From Enterobacter cancerogenus (GTDB lineage Bacteria; Pseudomonadota; Gammaproteobacteria; Enterobacterales; Enterobacteriaceae): 64,000 bases of DNA. The notes beneath the pieces are model-generated. The model had not been told where the DNA came from and did not search any database. It was given only the letters and a program-made list of their open reading frames with translations. The translations under genes were made by a program, and so were the position numbers. The stretch is taken from contig NZ_CP077290.1 of the NCBI RefSeq assembly GCF_019047785.1, positions 3,348,001 to 3,412,000 of the forward strand. The letters run 5' to 3'. Shown here piece after piece: positions 45,216 to 54,598 of the stretch (its first letter is position 1; every line of letters starts with the position of its first letter).

Positions 45216-45231
45216 TGTGAGTAATTTCACA
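45216..45231. promoter_or_regulatory. Perfect-core CRP site between patA and aer
   Basis: TGTGA-N6-TCACA, all ten core bases of the CRP consensus. It lies 244 bases before the patA start and 88 before the aer -35 box, so the target is uncertain. Confidence 0.75.
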
Positions 45232-45318
45232 ACGAAAGTATTTAAAATCAATTAATTAAAAAGGCGCGCAAAAAGTGCGGTTTAACTGAAATTTGCGATC
45301 TCAATCATGTTTAACAAC

Positions 45319-45345
45319 TAAAGATAAATTCTTAACCGCCGAAAA
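45319..45345 (+). promoter_or_regulatory. Sigma-28 (FliA) promoter of aer
   Basis: TAAAGATA, 11-base spacer, GCCGAAAA: agrees with TAAAGTTT-N11-GCCGATAA at 13 of 16 positions with exact spacing. About 50 bases before the aer start. Confidence 0.85.
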
Positions 45346-45396
45346 AACAATAAACCACAAAATTAACATTCAAATAACCTGCAAGGGATGCTCATT

Positions 45397-46917
45397 ATGT
45401 CCTCTCCATCCAGCGTCACCCAGAACGAATACCCTCTGGACGACGACACCACGCTCATGTCGACGACCGACCTCCACAGCTATATGACTCACACTAACGA
45501 CACTTTCGTACAGGTCAGTGGGTATTCGCTTCAGGAGCTGATCGGGCAGCCGCACAATCTGGTACGCCATCCGGATATGCCCAAAGCGGCGTTTGCCGAT
45601 ATGTGGTACACCCTGCAAAAAGGCGAGCCGTGGAGCGGGATCGTCAAAAACCGCCGCAAGAACGGCGACCACTACTGGGTGCGGGCGAACGCCGTGCCGA
45701 TGGTCCGTCAGGGGCAGATGACCGGCTATATGTCGATCCGTACCCGGGCGACGGCGGAGGAGATCGCGGCGGTTGAGCCGCTCTATAAGGCGCTGAATGA
45801 AGGCCGCTGCAACAAGCGTATCCATAAGGGACTGGTGGTGCGCAAAGGCTGGCTCGGGAAGATGCCCGCGATGCCGCTGCGCTGGCGCGTACGCGGCGTC
45901 ATGGCCATCCTGTTTGCACTGTTAGCCGCAACGCTTTTCGTAACGTCTGCGGGCTGGGTATCGCTTGCCGCGAGTGCCGTTGTCATGCTGGTGGGCACGG
46001 CATTATTTGAACAGCAGATCGTCCGCCCGGTGGAGAACGTGGCGCGTCAGGCACTGAAAGTGGCGACCGGAGAACGTAACAGCGTGCAGCACCTGAACCG
46101 GAGCGACGAGCTAGGGCTGACGCTGCGCGCAGTCGGGCAACTGGGGCTGATGTGCCGCTGGCTGATCAATGACGTTTCAAGCCAGGTGGTGAGCGTACGC
46201 GACGGCAGCGACCGACTGGCGCAGGGCAATGAAGATTTGAACGACCGCACGCGCCAGACCGTCTCCAACGTCCAGCAAACCGTGGCGACCATGAACCAGA
46301 TGGCAGCATCGGTGCAAAGTAACTCCGAGACCGCTGCCGAAGTGGACAAACTCTCCGTCGCCGCCAGCAGTGCGGCGTCGGAAGGCGGGCACGCGATGCA
46401 AACCGTGGTGAAAACCATGGACGACATTGCCGACAGCACGCAGCGAATCGGCTCCATTACCACGCTTATCAACGATATCGCGTTCCAGACCAATATCCTG
46501 GCGCTGAACGCGGCGGTAGAAGCGGCGAGGGCGGGCGAGCAGGGCAAAGGATTTGCGGTGGTGGCCGGTGAAGTGCGCCATCTCGCCAGCCGCAGCGCGA
46601 ACGCCGCCAACGATATCCGCAAGTTGATTGATGCCAGCGCCAGCAAGGTGCAGTCCGGCTCCGATCAGGTTCATGCCGCGGGCCGGACGATGGATGATAT
46701 CGTCGAGCAGGTGAAAAACGTCACCCGGCTCATCGCCCAGATCAGCCACTCAACGTCAGAACAGGCGACCGGTTTGTCTGAGCTGACCCGCGCCGTTGAG
46801 GAGCTGGACAGCATCACGCAGAAAAACGCCGATCTGGTGGAAGAGAGTGCGCACATCTCCGCCATGGTGAAGCATCGCGCCGGACGGCTTGAAGATGCGG
46901 TCACGGTGCTGCACTGA
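45397..46917 (+). CDS. aer: Aerotaxis receptor Aer
   Basis: FAD-binding energy/redox sensor for aerotaxis. It has 506 residues: an N-terminal PAS domain (about residues 15-120, with [22 protein letters not shown]), an F1 linker, a short hydrophobic membrane hairpin (about 165-205), HAMP and the cytoplasmic signalling domain. The hairpin tip is [20 protein letters not shown]. No periplasmic domain and no C-terminal CheR-binding pentapeptide, as expected. The start at 45397 gives [10 protein letters not shown]; an ATG three codons earlier sits on the ribosome site. Confidence 0.96.
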   Translation: MSSPSSVTQNEYPLDDDTTLMSTTDLHSYMTHTNDTFVQVSGYSLQELIGQPHNLVRHPDMPKAAFADMWYTLQKGEPWSGIVKNRRKNGDHYWVRANAVPMVRQGQMTGYMSIRTRATAEEIAAVEPLYKALNEGRCNKRIHKGLVVRKGWLGKMPAMPLRWRVRGVMAILFALLAATLFVTSAGWVSLAASAVVMLVGTALFEQQIVRPVENVARQALKVATGERNSVQHLNRSDELGLTLRAVGQLGLMCRWLINDVSSQVVSVRDGSDRLAQGNEDLNDRTRQTVSNVQQTVATMNQMAASVQSNSETAAEVDKLSVAASSAASEGGHAMQTVVKTMDDIADSTQRIGSITTLINDIAFQTNILALNAAVEAARAGEQGKGFAVVAGEVRHLASRSANAANDIRKLIDASASKVQSGSDQVHAAGRTMDDIVEQVKNVTRLIAQISHSTSEQATGLSELTRAVEELDSITQKNADLVEESAHISAMVKHRAGRLEDAVTVLH

Positions 46918-46934
46918 TTTCGGCATGTTCCCGT

Positions 46935-46973
46935 AAAGCCGTTTATTCGTTCAGGAATAAGCGGCTTTTTTTT
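46935..46973 (+). terminator. Terminator after aer
   Basis: AAAGCCGTTTATTC/GAATAAGCGGCTTT stem and eight T residues, 17 bases after the aer stop. Confidence 0.92.
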
Positions 46974-47177
46974 GTGATTATTCATGTGGTTTATTGTTAA
47001 TATAATATTAAATAACTAAAGAAATGCCTCAGTTATTTGTTCCTGCCTAAGTCGGTTTTCCCCTACGCTATTTCATCAATGCCCTCATAAGCGGCCGCAT
47101 AACGATCGATGGGGCGAAATTAATAGCCTCTGCCTATCCATTGTGTGGGTTATGAAATAAAAAAACGATCAAAGTCA
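46974..47177. other. AT-rich gap between aer and the MCP gene
   Basis: About 200 AT-rich bases with no gene; only the sigma-28 promoter downstream of it was recognised. Confidence 0.5.
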
Positions 47178-47204
47178 TAAAGTTAGCGCGACAGTTACCG
47201 ATAA
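47178..47204 (+). promoter_or_regulatory. Sigma-28 (FliA) promoter of the MCP gene
   Basis: TAAAGTTA, 11-base spacer, ACCGATAA: 14 of 16 positions of the FliA consensus with exact spacing, 40 bases before the ATG. Confidence 0.88.
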
Positions 47205-47244
47205 CAGCGATCGTCTGAGAAATAATCACATCGATGGAGTAAAT

Positions 47245-48804
47245 ATGTACTTACATGACGTAAAGATCGGCACTAAATTATTTCTGGCGTTTGGCTTCTT
47301 TATTGTACTGATGGTGGTCAGCGCGAGTTTGTCCCTGATGAGCCTGAATCGGGCCAATCACGGAATGCAAACAATCCTTTCCCATGATTATCCCACCACG
47401 ATAAAAGCGAACCAGCTCATCGATAACTTCCAGGAATTTGTTAGCACTCAGCAACTCATGCTGCTGGATGAGCAGGGGAGTTACACCGCCCAGTCACAGC
47501 AGCGTTTGAAGGCTATCAGCGAGCGTATCACCGTCATCCTGGGTGAGCTGAACACCGACCTGCAGGATAAAAAATCTCAGCAGGTTCTGTCGGATATTCG
47601 CGACGTCCGCCAGCAGTACCTGGACTCGCGTTACCGTATTTTACAGGCGGTGCAAAACAACGATCGTCCTGGGGCTATTCAGGAGATGATGACCACCACG
47701 CTTAGCCTGCAGCAGGCCTACAAAGCGAAAGTGCAGGAGTTGATTGCGGTTCAGGACGCGGAGATGCAAAACGCAGGCGCGCAGGTGGACGGTGATTTTC
47801 GCACCAACCGGCTGGTGCTGATCCTTATCACGCTCTTTAGCGTGGTGATGGGGAGCCTGATTGGCTGGTTTATTATGCGCTCGATTACTCGTCCGCTGGG
47901 CGAGGCGGTGAGCTTTGCCGAGGCCATTGCCGACGGCGATCTGACTGGCAGCATCGCCTCCCACGGGAAAGATGAAACGGGCCTGTTGCTCTCTGCGCTG
48001 ATGGAGATGAAAACTCGCCTGCTGGAGATTGTGCAGCAGGTGCAGACCGGGTCGGAGAATATCTCCAGCGCGGCCGCGCAAATTGTGGCGGGCAACCAGG
48101 ATCTGGCCGCGCGCACGGAAGAGCAGGCAAGTTCCGTTGAACAGACGGCGGCGTCGATGGAGCAGATCACCGCGACGGTCAAAAACACCGCATCCCACAC
48201 CGGGGAAGCCACCAACCTCTCCGCCGATGCGGCTGCGGTGGTGAAAAATAATGGTGAAATGATGAAGCAGGTGACCAGCAAAATGCGCCTGATTAACGAA
48301 ACATCGAACCGGATGTCCGACATCATTGACCTGATCGACGCCATTGCTTTCCAGACCAACATTCTGGCGCTGAACGCGGCGGTAGAGGCGGCGCGTGCGG
48401 GTGAGCATGGCCGTGGATTCGCGGTTGTCGCCGGTGAAGTGCGCCAACTGGCGCAAAAAAGCGCCTCTTCAGCCAGTGAAATCCGCCAGCTGATTGAAAG
48501 CTCCTCCAGCCAGACGCAGGACGGAATGAACCTGGTCGAAAAAGCCAGCGGGCTGATCAACGGGATGGTTGGCAACGTGGAAGAGATGGACGTGATCCTG
48601 CGCGAAATTCGCCAGGCGAGCCATGAGCAGACGGAAGGGATCTCGCAGATCAACAGCGCGATTGGCCTGATTGATGCCACCACGCAGCAGAACTCAGCCC
48701 TGGTGGAGGAGTCTGTGGCCGCAGCGGCATTGCTGAACGATCAGGCGATGCACCTGAAAGAGCTGGTAAAAGTGTTCCGCGTGAGCGAGCACGCGCTGGC
48801 TTAA
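47245..48804 (+). CDS. Methyl-accepting chemotaxis protein (4HB type)
   Basis: 519-residue transmembrane chemoreceptor. TM1 is about residues 11-31, followed by a periplasmic four-helix-bundle domain (about 32-190), TM2 ([21 protein letters not shown], about 191-211), HAMP and a full signalling domain with [26 protein letters not shown] at the tip. The C-terminus ([12 protein letters not shown]) lacks the NWETF-type CheR/CheB tether, so adaptation would depend on other receptors. The ligand is unknown. It is an additional receptor not found beside K-12 aer. The sigma-28 promoter puts it in the flagellar/chemotaxis regulon. Its stop overlaps that of yqjI. Confidence 0.93.
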   Translation: MYLHDVKIGTKLFLAFGFFIVLMVVSASLSLMSLNRANHGMQTILSHDYPTTIKANQLIDNFQEFVSTQQLMLLDEQGSYTAQSQQRLKAISERITVILGELNTDLQDKKSQQVLSDIRDVRQQYLDSRYRILQAVQNNDRPGAIQEMMTTTLSLQQAYKAKVQELIAVQDAEMQNAGAQVDGDFRTNRLVLILITLFSVVMGSLIGWFIMRSITRPLGEAVSFAEAIADGDLTGSIASHGKDETGLLLSALMEMKTRLLEIVQQVQTGSENISSAAAQIVAGNQDLAARTEEQASSVEQTAASMEQITATVKNTASHTGEATNLSADAAAVVKNNGEMMKQVTSKMRLINETSNRMSDIIDLIDAIAFQTNILALNAAVEAARAGEHGRGFAVVAGEVRQLAQKSASSASEIRQLIESSSSQTQDGMNLVEKASGLINGMVGNVEEMDVILREIRQASHEQTEGISQINSAIGLIDATTQQNSALVEESVAAAALLNDQAMHLKELVKVFRVSEHALA

Positions 48805-49292
48805 TCCAGCTGGGAGATCTCCAGCGCCGCGCGGTCGATCACACCGATGATCTGCTTAAGCTGCGCGTCGCTGAGCTCTCCCTGATTAACCTTCAGGTCT
48901 AATACCGCTTTGAAGTTATCCAGCGCCCGCTTCATCTGCGGGTTTTTACGCAGCTGGAAGCCGACGCTGCGCGCTTTGATACGCACCTGAATCTGTTCCA
49001 GCTGTTCCCGGTTTTCATCCAGCCAGCGCTGTCCGGCCACGGTGATCGCTATTTTCTTGCGGCCACTCTCTTCTTCCGTAATGGTGATAAAGGTTTGATC
49101 CTGCAGATAATCCAGGGTCGGGTAGATCACACCCGGGCTGGGGGTGTAGTTCCCCTGAGTCAGGTTTTCGATCGCTTTGATCAGCTCGTAACCGTGGCTC
49201 GCATTGCGCGTCAGGATATCCAGGATCACCAGCCGCAGATCGCCGTGTCCAAAAAAACGCGGACGGCGGCCGCCCTCATGTTCATGTCGCAT
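48801..49292 (-). CDS. yqjI: PadR-family repressor YqjI, N-terminally short
   Basis: 163-residue PadR/winged-helix repressor. The DNA-binding domain ([29 protein letters not shown] to about residue 100) and the C-terminal helices ([21 protein letters not shown]) match E. coli YqjI, a Ni-responsive repressor of nfeF and of itself. E. coli YqjI has about 207 residues with a long His/Cys-rich metal-binding N-terminus; here only [12 protein letters not shown] precedes the domain. No upstream in-frame start restores it. It is convergent with and overlaps the MCP gene; divergent from nfeF. Confidence 0.92.
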   Translation of the reverse strand: MRHEHEGGRRPRFFGHGDLRLVILDILTRNASHGYELIKAIENLTQGNYTPSPGVIYPTLDYLQDQTFITITEEESGRKKIAITVAGQRWLDENREQLEQIQVRIKARSVGFQLRKNPQMKRALDNFKAVLDLKVNQGELSDAQLKQIIGVIDRAALEISQLD

Positions 49293-49308
49293 GTCATGTC
49301 TCTCTAAA

Positions 49309-49345
49309 AGATATATCTAAACTATATCGTAGATATGTTTAGATG
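49309..49345. promoter_or_regulatory. Probable YqjI operator
   Basis: ATATCTAAAC and GTTTAGAT form an inverted repeat around a central TATATCGTAGATAT. Related TTTAGATATATCG occurs again at 49402-49414, close to nfeF. Both lie in the yqjI/nfeF divergent gap. Confidence 0.55.
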
Positions 49346-49370
49346 CAATCTAAAAGATCTTGCATTCTTG

Positions 49371-49389
49371 CTAATTAGCAATCATTATC
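49371..49389. promoter_or_regulatory. Probable Fur box before nfeF
   Basis: The right half AATCATTATC is a perfect half of the Fur consensus; the whole 19-mer matches at 12 of 19 positions. E. coli nfeF is Fur-repressed. Confidence 0.55.
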
Positions 49390-49437
49390 ATTTAAAATTT
49401 ATTTAGATATATCGTATTCATCTGAGAGGGCATCACC

Positions 49438-50202
49438 ATGACATCACCTCGTTACCCGCAACGTGTTCGTAATGACCTGCGTTTTCGCGAGCTGGACGTG
49501 CTCCGCGTCGAGCGCGTCAATGCTGGCTTTCAGCGCATTGTTTTAGGCGGTGAAGCGCTGGAGGGCTTTAGCTCACGGGGCTTTGACGACCATACCAAAG
49601 TCTTTTTCCCGGCGCCGGGTACGACTTTCGTTCCGCCCGTCGTGACTGAGGAAGGCATCGACTGGGGAGAGGGCGTCCGCCCGCAGGCGCGTGACTATAC
49701 CCCGCTGTTTGACGCGGAACACAACGAACTGGTGCTCGATTTCTTCGTCCACGACGGCGGGGTCGCCAGCCGCTGGGCGCTGGAAGCGAAAGTGGGCGAT
49801 AAGCTGACGATCGGCGGCCCGCGCGGTTCGCTGGTGGTGCCGGAAGATTACGCCTGGCAGCTCTACGTGTGCGACGAGTCCGGGATGCCCGCGCTGCGCC
49901 GTCGTTTAGAGGCTATCGCCAGCCTGAAGGTTCGCCCGGAGATCCATGCGGTGGTGACCGTCGGCGATGCGTCTTACAAGACTTATCTCGCGAACCTGAG
50001 CGGGTTCAACATTACCTGGATTGTGGGCCATAGCGAACAGGCGGTGGCAGACCAACTGGCCGCGCTGACCGTTCCGGCGGAAGATTACTTTATCTGGCTG
50101 ACGGGGGAAGGGAAGGTGGTGAAAAACCTGAGCCGTCGCTTTGAGACCGACGCGATTGATCAGCAGCTGGTGCGTGCCAGCGCATACTGGCACGCCAAAT
50201 AG
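49438..50202 (+). CDS. nfeF: NADPH-dependent ferric-chelate reductase NfeF (YqjH)
   Basis: Siderophore-interacting-protein (SIP/ViuB) family flavoenzyme that reduces ferric chelates in the cytoplasm. It has 254 residues, as in E. coli. The FAD-binding barrel includes RVERVNAGFQRIVLGGEALEGF and SRGFDDHTKVFFP, with the ARDYTPL motif; the C-terminal NADPH domain holds YVCDESGMPALRRRLE and the conserved WLTGEGKVVK. Divergent from its repressor yqjI, preceded by GAGAGGG. Its stop codon abuts that of the next, convergent gene. Confidence 0.95.
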   Translation: MTSPRYPQRVRNDLRFRELDVLRVERVNAGFQRIVLGGEALEGFSSRGFDDHTKVFFPAPGTTFVPPVVTEEGIDWGEGVRPQARDYTPLFDAEHNELVLDFFVHDGGVASRWALEAKVGDKLTIGGPRGSLVVPEDYAWQLYVCDESGMPALRRRLEAIASLKVRPEIHAVVTVGDASYKTYLANLSGFNITWIVGHSEQAVADQLAALTVPAEDYFIWLTGEGKVVKNLSRRFETDAIDQQLVRASAYWHAK

Positions 50203-51372
50203 CTACGCGGCTGAATCCATCTGCGCTTCGCTTACCTGATGTTCGAGCGAAGCGCGGACGTCGTGCAGCGCTTTCTCCTGCTGCGCAAAATAGGCTTCCA
50301 TGTTGTTCAGCGACGAGACCAGCAGCCAGGACTCTTCTTTCTCGAGCTCAGCCAGCTCGTTTACTAAGGTGTCGATTTGCTCGCGAACCTGCGCCATTTT
50401 TTTGCGGATACGCTCCAGATCGTTCAGCCTGTCGCTCGCCATCAGCGGTTCAAAGCCCTGCTGCAGACGCGCCACCAGTGAACGGATCGCCTTAACGTCG
50501 CCACGCTGTTTGGCCTGATTGAGCTGCACCATCATGGCGTTGGCTTCTTCTTTTAAATCATCTGCGACGAGGTCCGGGTGGCACAGTTTGCTCGCCTGAC
50601 GCCAGAGCCGCTTCAGTTCGTTTCGATCGTCTTCAGAGAGCGTTTTTCCTTTGCGCAGACGTATCTCCGCATCGTGATGCTGCTCGCGATACTTCTCATA
50701 CTCATCATTTGCCTCGTCGCGCGCCTGACGTGCCGGCTCTTCTTCACGGGTAAGGCCGCTCTCCAGTTCGCGCGCTTCGGCCAGCAGATTCGCAATCAGA
50801 TCGCTTTGCTGCTGCAGATGCTTACGGGCCTCGGCAGCCTGCACAGAGTCCGCGGGCAGCTCGCGCCAGCGTTGCGTGAGTGTGGTCAGCACCTCCACCG
50901 CCTGCGCCATGTAGCGCTGGCAGCGGCGATAATCCTCTTCGCGACGGCGGGCTTCCGCCTGCTGACGACGCAGGTTCAGCTCCGCCAGCGTTTTGCGCAG
51001 GGCAAGGATCTGCTGCATCAGCGGGCCGAGCCGGGAGAAATAGAGATCGTTGAACTCATCAAGTTGCTGAACGCGCGCGTTGCGGCGGTCGATCAGATCC
51101 CGCAGGCGCTCTTCCAGCGCCTTCAGCTCCAGCCTGCTGGCTGCCACCTGCGGATCCCGCCACTGCGTGATGGCCCGCTGGCTTTGCAGCCAGGCAGTGA
51201 TGGCCGCCATGGCGTCGGTGTAGTTCTTCTGTTCAAGCGCCACGACGATCGCCTGCAGCCCCTCGTCAAACGCTTCGTTTTTCAGGCGTGTCAGCTGGCT
51301 CTGGATGATGTCGTCATCTTCCAGTTCAATGGCATTTTTAATGATTTCTAGCCGTTTGATCGGTGTGCTCAT
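50203..51372 (-). CDS. Coiled-coil protein with J-domain-like HPD motif, unassigned
   Basis: 389-residue soluble, highly charged protein; I do not recognise a named gene. Residues about 75-235 and 315-385 are predicted long helices/coiled coils rich in Arg, Glu and Gln. Between them, residues about 245-300 read NELKRLWRQASKLCHPDLVA with helix II before, His265-Pro266-Asp267, and a following helix with ANAMMVQLNQAKQRGDV. This is the layout of a DnaJ J-domain, so partnership with an Hsp70 such as DnaK is plausible. No membrane segment or signal peptide. It starts at 51372 behind AAAGG. The gene is not at this place in K-12. Confidence 0.8.
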   Translation of the reverse strand: MSTPIKRLEIIKNAIELEDDDIIQSQLTRLKNEAFDEGLQAIVVALEQKNYTDAMAAITAWLQSQRAITQWRDPQVAASRLELKALEERLRDLIDRRNARVQQLDEFNDLYFSRLGPLMQQILALRKTLAELNLRRQQAEARRREEDYRRCQRYMAQAVEVLTTLTQRWRELPADSVQAAEARKHLQQQSDLIANLLAEARELESGLTREEEPARQARDEANDEYEKYREQHHDAEIRLRKGKTLSEDDRNELKRLWRQASKLCHPDLVADDLKEEANAMMVQLNQAKQRGDVKAIRSLVARLQQGFEPLMASDRLNDLERIRKKMAQVREQIDTLVNELAELEKEESWLLVSSLNNMEAYFAQQEKALHDVRASLEHQVSEAQMDSAA

Positions 51373-51629
51373 GATGCCTTTCGCTTTGGCGCTTAAGTAT
51401 TTGAGTTAAGGTTAGTTGCGGTAAACGCTACAGGAAATAATACACACGGATGATGATCGGCGCGACGGGGGATTTCTTTAGTTTTTGCCGTCTGTGAGGC
51501 AGGTAAAATCTTCAGATAACAGGCGAGATGCTGAACCCGCCCGCGACGTAAGGGGGGGGTGAGTTGAAGGAGTAAGTGGCCGCTTTCACTTTTCGTGGGA
51601 CACATTGCGACACTTAATCCTCAGTCAAC
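51373..51629. other. Gap between the J-domain-like gene and ileX
   Basis: About 257 bases without a recognisable gene. It includes an uninterrupted G8 run near 51550 and the promoter region of the coiled-coil gene. Confidence 0.5.
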
Positions 51630-51655
51630 AAAAAAGCCACTCAATCGAGTGGCTT
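51630..51655 (-). terminator. ileX terminator
   Basis: Minus-strand AAGCCACTCG/CGAGTGGCTT-type stem ending in six T residues, 27 bases after the tRNA 3' end. Confidence 0.9.
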
Positions 51656-51681
51656 AAATGGATGATTTTAAAGCTAAAATT

Positions 51682-51757
51682 TGGTGGCCCCTGCTGGACT
51701 TGAACCAGCGACCAAGCGATTATGAGTCGCCTGCTCTAACCACTGAGCTAAGGGGCC
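51682..51757 (-). tRNA. ileX: tRNA-Ile2 (anticodon CAT, read as k2CAU)
   Basis: The minus strand reads GGCCCCTTAGCTCAGTGGTT through to AGGGGCCACCA, 76 nt with encoded CCA. The anticodon loop is ACTCATAAT. The acceptor GGCCCCT/AGGGGCC and the TTCAAGTCC T-loop are intact. The CAT anticodon with this body is the minor isoleucine tRNA modified by TilS to lysidine for AUA codons, not a methionine tRNA; it matches E. coli ileX. Confidence 0.97.
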
Positions 51758-51882
51758 GTGGCGGTGAATTATAAAGTAACTCCCTTCAGCAATCCAGCCA
51801 TTCGCACCTGCCTGCTGTTTTTATAAACAACGCATAATCAATCCTTTATACTTCTATAACGATGTATCGATTGGGAGTAGAG

Positions 51883-52389
51883 ATGATTAACGACATTCTG
51901 GCACCGGGCCTGCGGGTGGTGTTCTGCGGAATCAATCCGGGCAAGTCCTCGGCGCACACCGGTTTTCACTTCGCCCATCCGGGAAATCGCTTCTGGAAGG
52001 TGATCTATCAGGCGGGGTTTACCGACAAGTTACTTAAGCCTGAAGAGGAGCAACATCTGCTGGACACGCGCTGTGGGATCACCATGCTGGTTGAGCGCCC
52101 AACGGTGCAGGCGAGTGAAGTTAACCTGCACGAACTGCGCAGCGGTGGGCGGGAGCTTATCAAAAAGATAGAAGACTACCAGCCGGCAGCGCTGGCGATC
52201 CTCGGCAAGCAGGCCTATGAACAGGCGTTCAGCCAGCGTGGAGCGCAGTGGGGCAAGCAGAGCATTAGTATCGGTGCGACGCAGGTGTGGGTGCTGCCAA
52301 ACCCGAGCGGCTTGAACAGGGCGACGCTGGATAAGCTGGTAGAGGCGTACCGCGAACTCGATGAGGCGTTGATGGTGCGGGGACTGTAG
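51883..52389 (+). CDS. mug: G/U mismatch-specific DNA glycosylase Mug
   Basis: 168-residue DNA glycosylase that removes ethenocytosine and uracil opposite guanine. The active-site segment [23 protein letters not shown] (residues 17-39) contains the conserved Asn18, and the C-terminal [10 protein letters not shown] motif inserts into DNA. The start at 51883 follows GGGAG and gives MINDILAPG; an ATG seven codons earlier is weaker. It ends next to a bidirectional terminator shared with rpoD. Confidence 0.95.
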   Translation: MINDILAPGLRVVFCGINPGKSSAHTGFHFAHPGNRFWKVIYQAGFTDKLLKPEEEQHLLDTRCGITMLVERPTVQASEVNLHELRSGGRELIKKIEDYQPAALAILGKQAYEQAFSQRGAQWGKQSISIGATQVWVLPNPSGLNRATLDKLVEAYRELDEALMVRGL

Positions 52390-52430
52390 GGCCTCTGCGG
52401 CCTGACCCTCTCCAAGAGGTAGAAGAATAA

Positions 52431-52457
52431 AAAAAAGCTCCCGAATGGGAGCTTTTT
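52431..52457. terminator. Bidirectional terminator between mug and rpoD
   Basis: AAAAAAGCTCCC/GGGAGCTTTTT perfect stem with A and T runs on both sides, placed between the two convergent stop codons. Confidence 0.93.
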
Positions 52458-52470
52458 GCTGTTACCTGGA

Positions 52471-54315
52471 TTAATCGTCCAGGAAGCTACGCAGCACTTC
52501 AGAGCGGCTTGGATGGCGCAGTTTACGCAACGCCTTCGCTTCGATCTGACGGATACGTTCACGGGTAACGTCAAACTGTTTACCCACTTCTTCCAGCGTG
52601 TGGTCGGTGTTCATATCGATACCGAAACGCATACGCAGGACTTTAGCTTCACGGGCGGTCAGGCCAGCCAGCACGTCGTGCGTGGCAGCACGCAGGCTCT
52701 CGGTAGTGGCAGAGTCCAGCGGCAGCTCGAGGGTGGTATCCTCGATGAAATCACCCAGATGCGAATCTTCATCGTCGCCGATTGGCGTTTCCATGGAGAT
52801 AGGCTCTTTGGCGATCTTCAGCACTTTACGGATCTTGTCTTCCGGCATCAGCATGCGTTCAGCCAGCTCTTCCGGCGTTGGCTCGCGGCCCATCTCTTGC
52901 AGCATCTGGCGGGAGATACGGTTGAGCTTGTTAATGGTCTCAATCATATGCACCGGAATACGGATGGTGCGCGCCTGATCCGCGATAGAGCGGGTGATTG
53001 CCTGACGGATCCACCAGGTTGCGTAGGTGGAGAACTTATAGCCACGACGGTATTCAAACTTATCTACCGCTTTCATCAGACCGATGTTGCCTTCCTGAAT
53101 CAGATCCAGGAACTGCAGACCGCGGTTGGTGTATTTCTTGGCGATAGAGATAACCAGACGCAGGTTCGCTTCAACCATCTCTTTCTTCGCACGGCGGGCT
53201 TTCGCTTCACCGATAGACATACGACGGTTAATGTCTTTTACCTGCTCAATGGTCAGGCCGGTCTCTTCTTCAATCTGCTGCAGTTTCTGCAGGCCGCGAT
53301 GCACATCGTCTTTCACGTCGTGCAGTTTTTCAGACCACGGCTTGTTCATCGCGATAGCGGCGTTGAACCAGGTTTCGCTGGTTTCGTTGCCGGTGAACAG
53401 GGTGATGAAGTTCTTCTTCGGCATTTTGCACTGTTCGACGCACAGCTTCATGATGATGCGTTCCTGGGTACGTACGCGATCCATCATCACGCGCATGCTG
53501 TTAACCAGGTAGTCGAACTGCTTAGGCACCAGACGGAACTGCTTGAACACTTCAGACAGCTTCAGGATCTGTTCCTGAGCGGCAGCATGGCTGCGGCCTT
53601 TCGCCTTGATGGTATCGCGGGCCAGTTCATACTGCGTACGCAGTTCGGCAAACTTCTCACGCGCCAGCTCAGGGTCGATGCTGTTATCGTCATCGCTGCT
53701 GTCGTCGTCTTCTTCTTCATCTTCGTCTTCGTCGTCATCCATCTCTTCCTGAGACAGTTCAGACCCGACGTGCGTGGCGGTAGGCGCCATGTCTTCTTCA
53801 GCGTTCGGATCGACGAAGCCGGTGATGAGATCGGACAGACGCGCTTCTTCCGCTTCAACGCGATCGTACTGTTCCAGAAGATAGGTGATCGCTTCCGGGT
53901 ATTCAGCAACGGAGCACTGAACCTGGTTGATCCCGTCTTCAATGCGTTTCGCGATGTCGATTTCGCCTTCGCGGGTCAACAGTTCAACGGTACCCATTTC
54001 GCGCATATACATGCGGACCGGGTCAGTGGTACGCCCGATTTCAGATTCCACGCTGGACAGTACCTGTGCAGCAGCTTCCTCGGCATCTTCGTCAGTGTTG
54101 TTGGAGGTTTCAGCCAGCAACAGATCATCGGCATCCGGTGCTTCTTCCATCACCTGAATGCCCATGTCATTGATCATTTGGATGATGTCTTCGATCTGAT
54201 CTGAATCGACGATATCTTCCGGCAGATGGTCATTGACCTCGGCATAGGTCAGATAGCCTTGCTCCTTACCGCGTTGGACAAGAAGTTTCAGCTGTGACTG
54301 CGGGTTTTGCTCCAT
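52471..54315 (-). CDS. rpoD: RNA polymerase sigma-70 factor RpoD
   Basis: Housekeeping sigma factor, 614 residues. Region 1.1 is at the N-terminus, the acidic non-conserved segment at about 190-210, region 2 holds [27 protein letters not shown] and [15 protein letters not shown], and region 4 ends with [23 protein letters not shown]. The ATG at 54315 gives [10 protein letters not shown]. It is the last gene of rpsU-dnaG-rpoD; the 283-base gap after dnaG probably carries internal promoters and RNA processing sites. Confidence 0.98.
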   Translation of the reverse strand: MEQNPQSQLKLLVQRGKEQGYLTYAEVNDHLPEDIVDSDQIEDIIQMINDMGIQVMEEAPDADDLLLAETSNNTDEDAEEAAAQVLSSVESEIGRTTDPVRMYMREMGTVELLTREGEIDIAKRIEDGINQVQCSVAEYPEAITYLLEQYDRVEAEEARLSDLITGFVDPNAEEDMAPTATHVGSELSQEEMDDDEDEDEEEDDDSSDDDNSIDPELAREKFAELRTQYELARDTIKAKGRSHAAAQEQILKLSEVFKQFRLVPKQFDYLVNSMRVMMDRVRTQERIIMKLCVEQCKMPKKNFITLFTGNETSETWFNAAIAMNKPWSEKLHDVKDDVHRGLQKLQQIEEETGLTIEQVKDINRRMSIGEAKARRAKKEMVEANLRLVISIAKKYTNRGLQFLDLIQEGNIGLMKAVDKFEYRRGYKFSTYATWWIRQAITRSIADQARTIRIPVHMIETINKLNRISRQMLQEMGREPTPEELAERMLMPEDKIRKVLKIAKEPISMETPIGDDEDSHLGDFIEDTTLELPLDSATTESLRAATHDVLAGLTAREAKVLRMRFGIDMNTDHTLEEVGKQFDVTRERIRQIEAKALRKLRHPSRSEVLRSFLDD

Positions 54316-54598
54316 AAGACGGTATCCACACTTAATTCGTTTGATTGGTGTCGGCGATGGGGCTGCCAACATTTAAAGCGAGGGCGTACTTATATTTTTG
54401 CCGCTGCCTCTCAGTGCGGCTGCCGGGGGCTTCCCGATCGATATTCGGCACTTAAGCCGTTAAATACTTTATCCTTCACGTTGTCTCTGCGTTAGCGGCG
54501 TTTTCTCATCCTGGTCGTGTACTTTTGTACACTCTCTGGCGTTCGTTCACTTGCTGCCTTGATACAACGCGAATGATTTTGTCTTTTACTTATTTCTT

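Noticed and set aside
51682..51757. Reading the CAT anticodon tRNA as tRNA-Met
   Set aside because: The body and acceptor stem match ileX (tRNA-Ile2), not metT/metU or initiator tRNA.
52456..54204. 582-codon plus-strand open frame opposite rpoD
   Set aside because: Mirror frame with Phe/His-rich unnatural composition; rpoD is unquestioned on the other strand.
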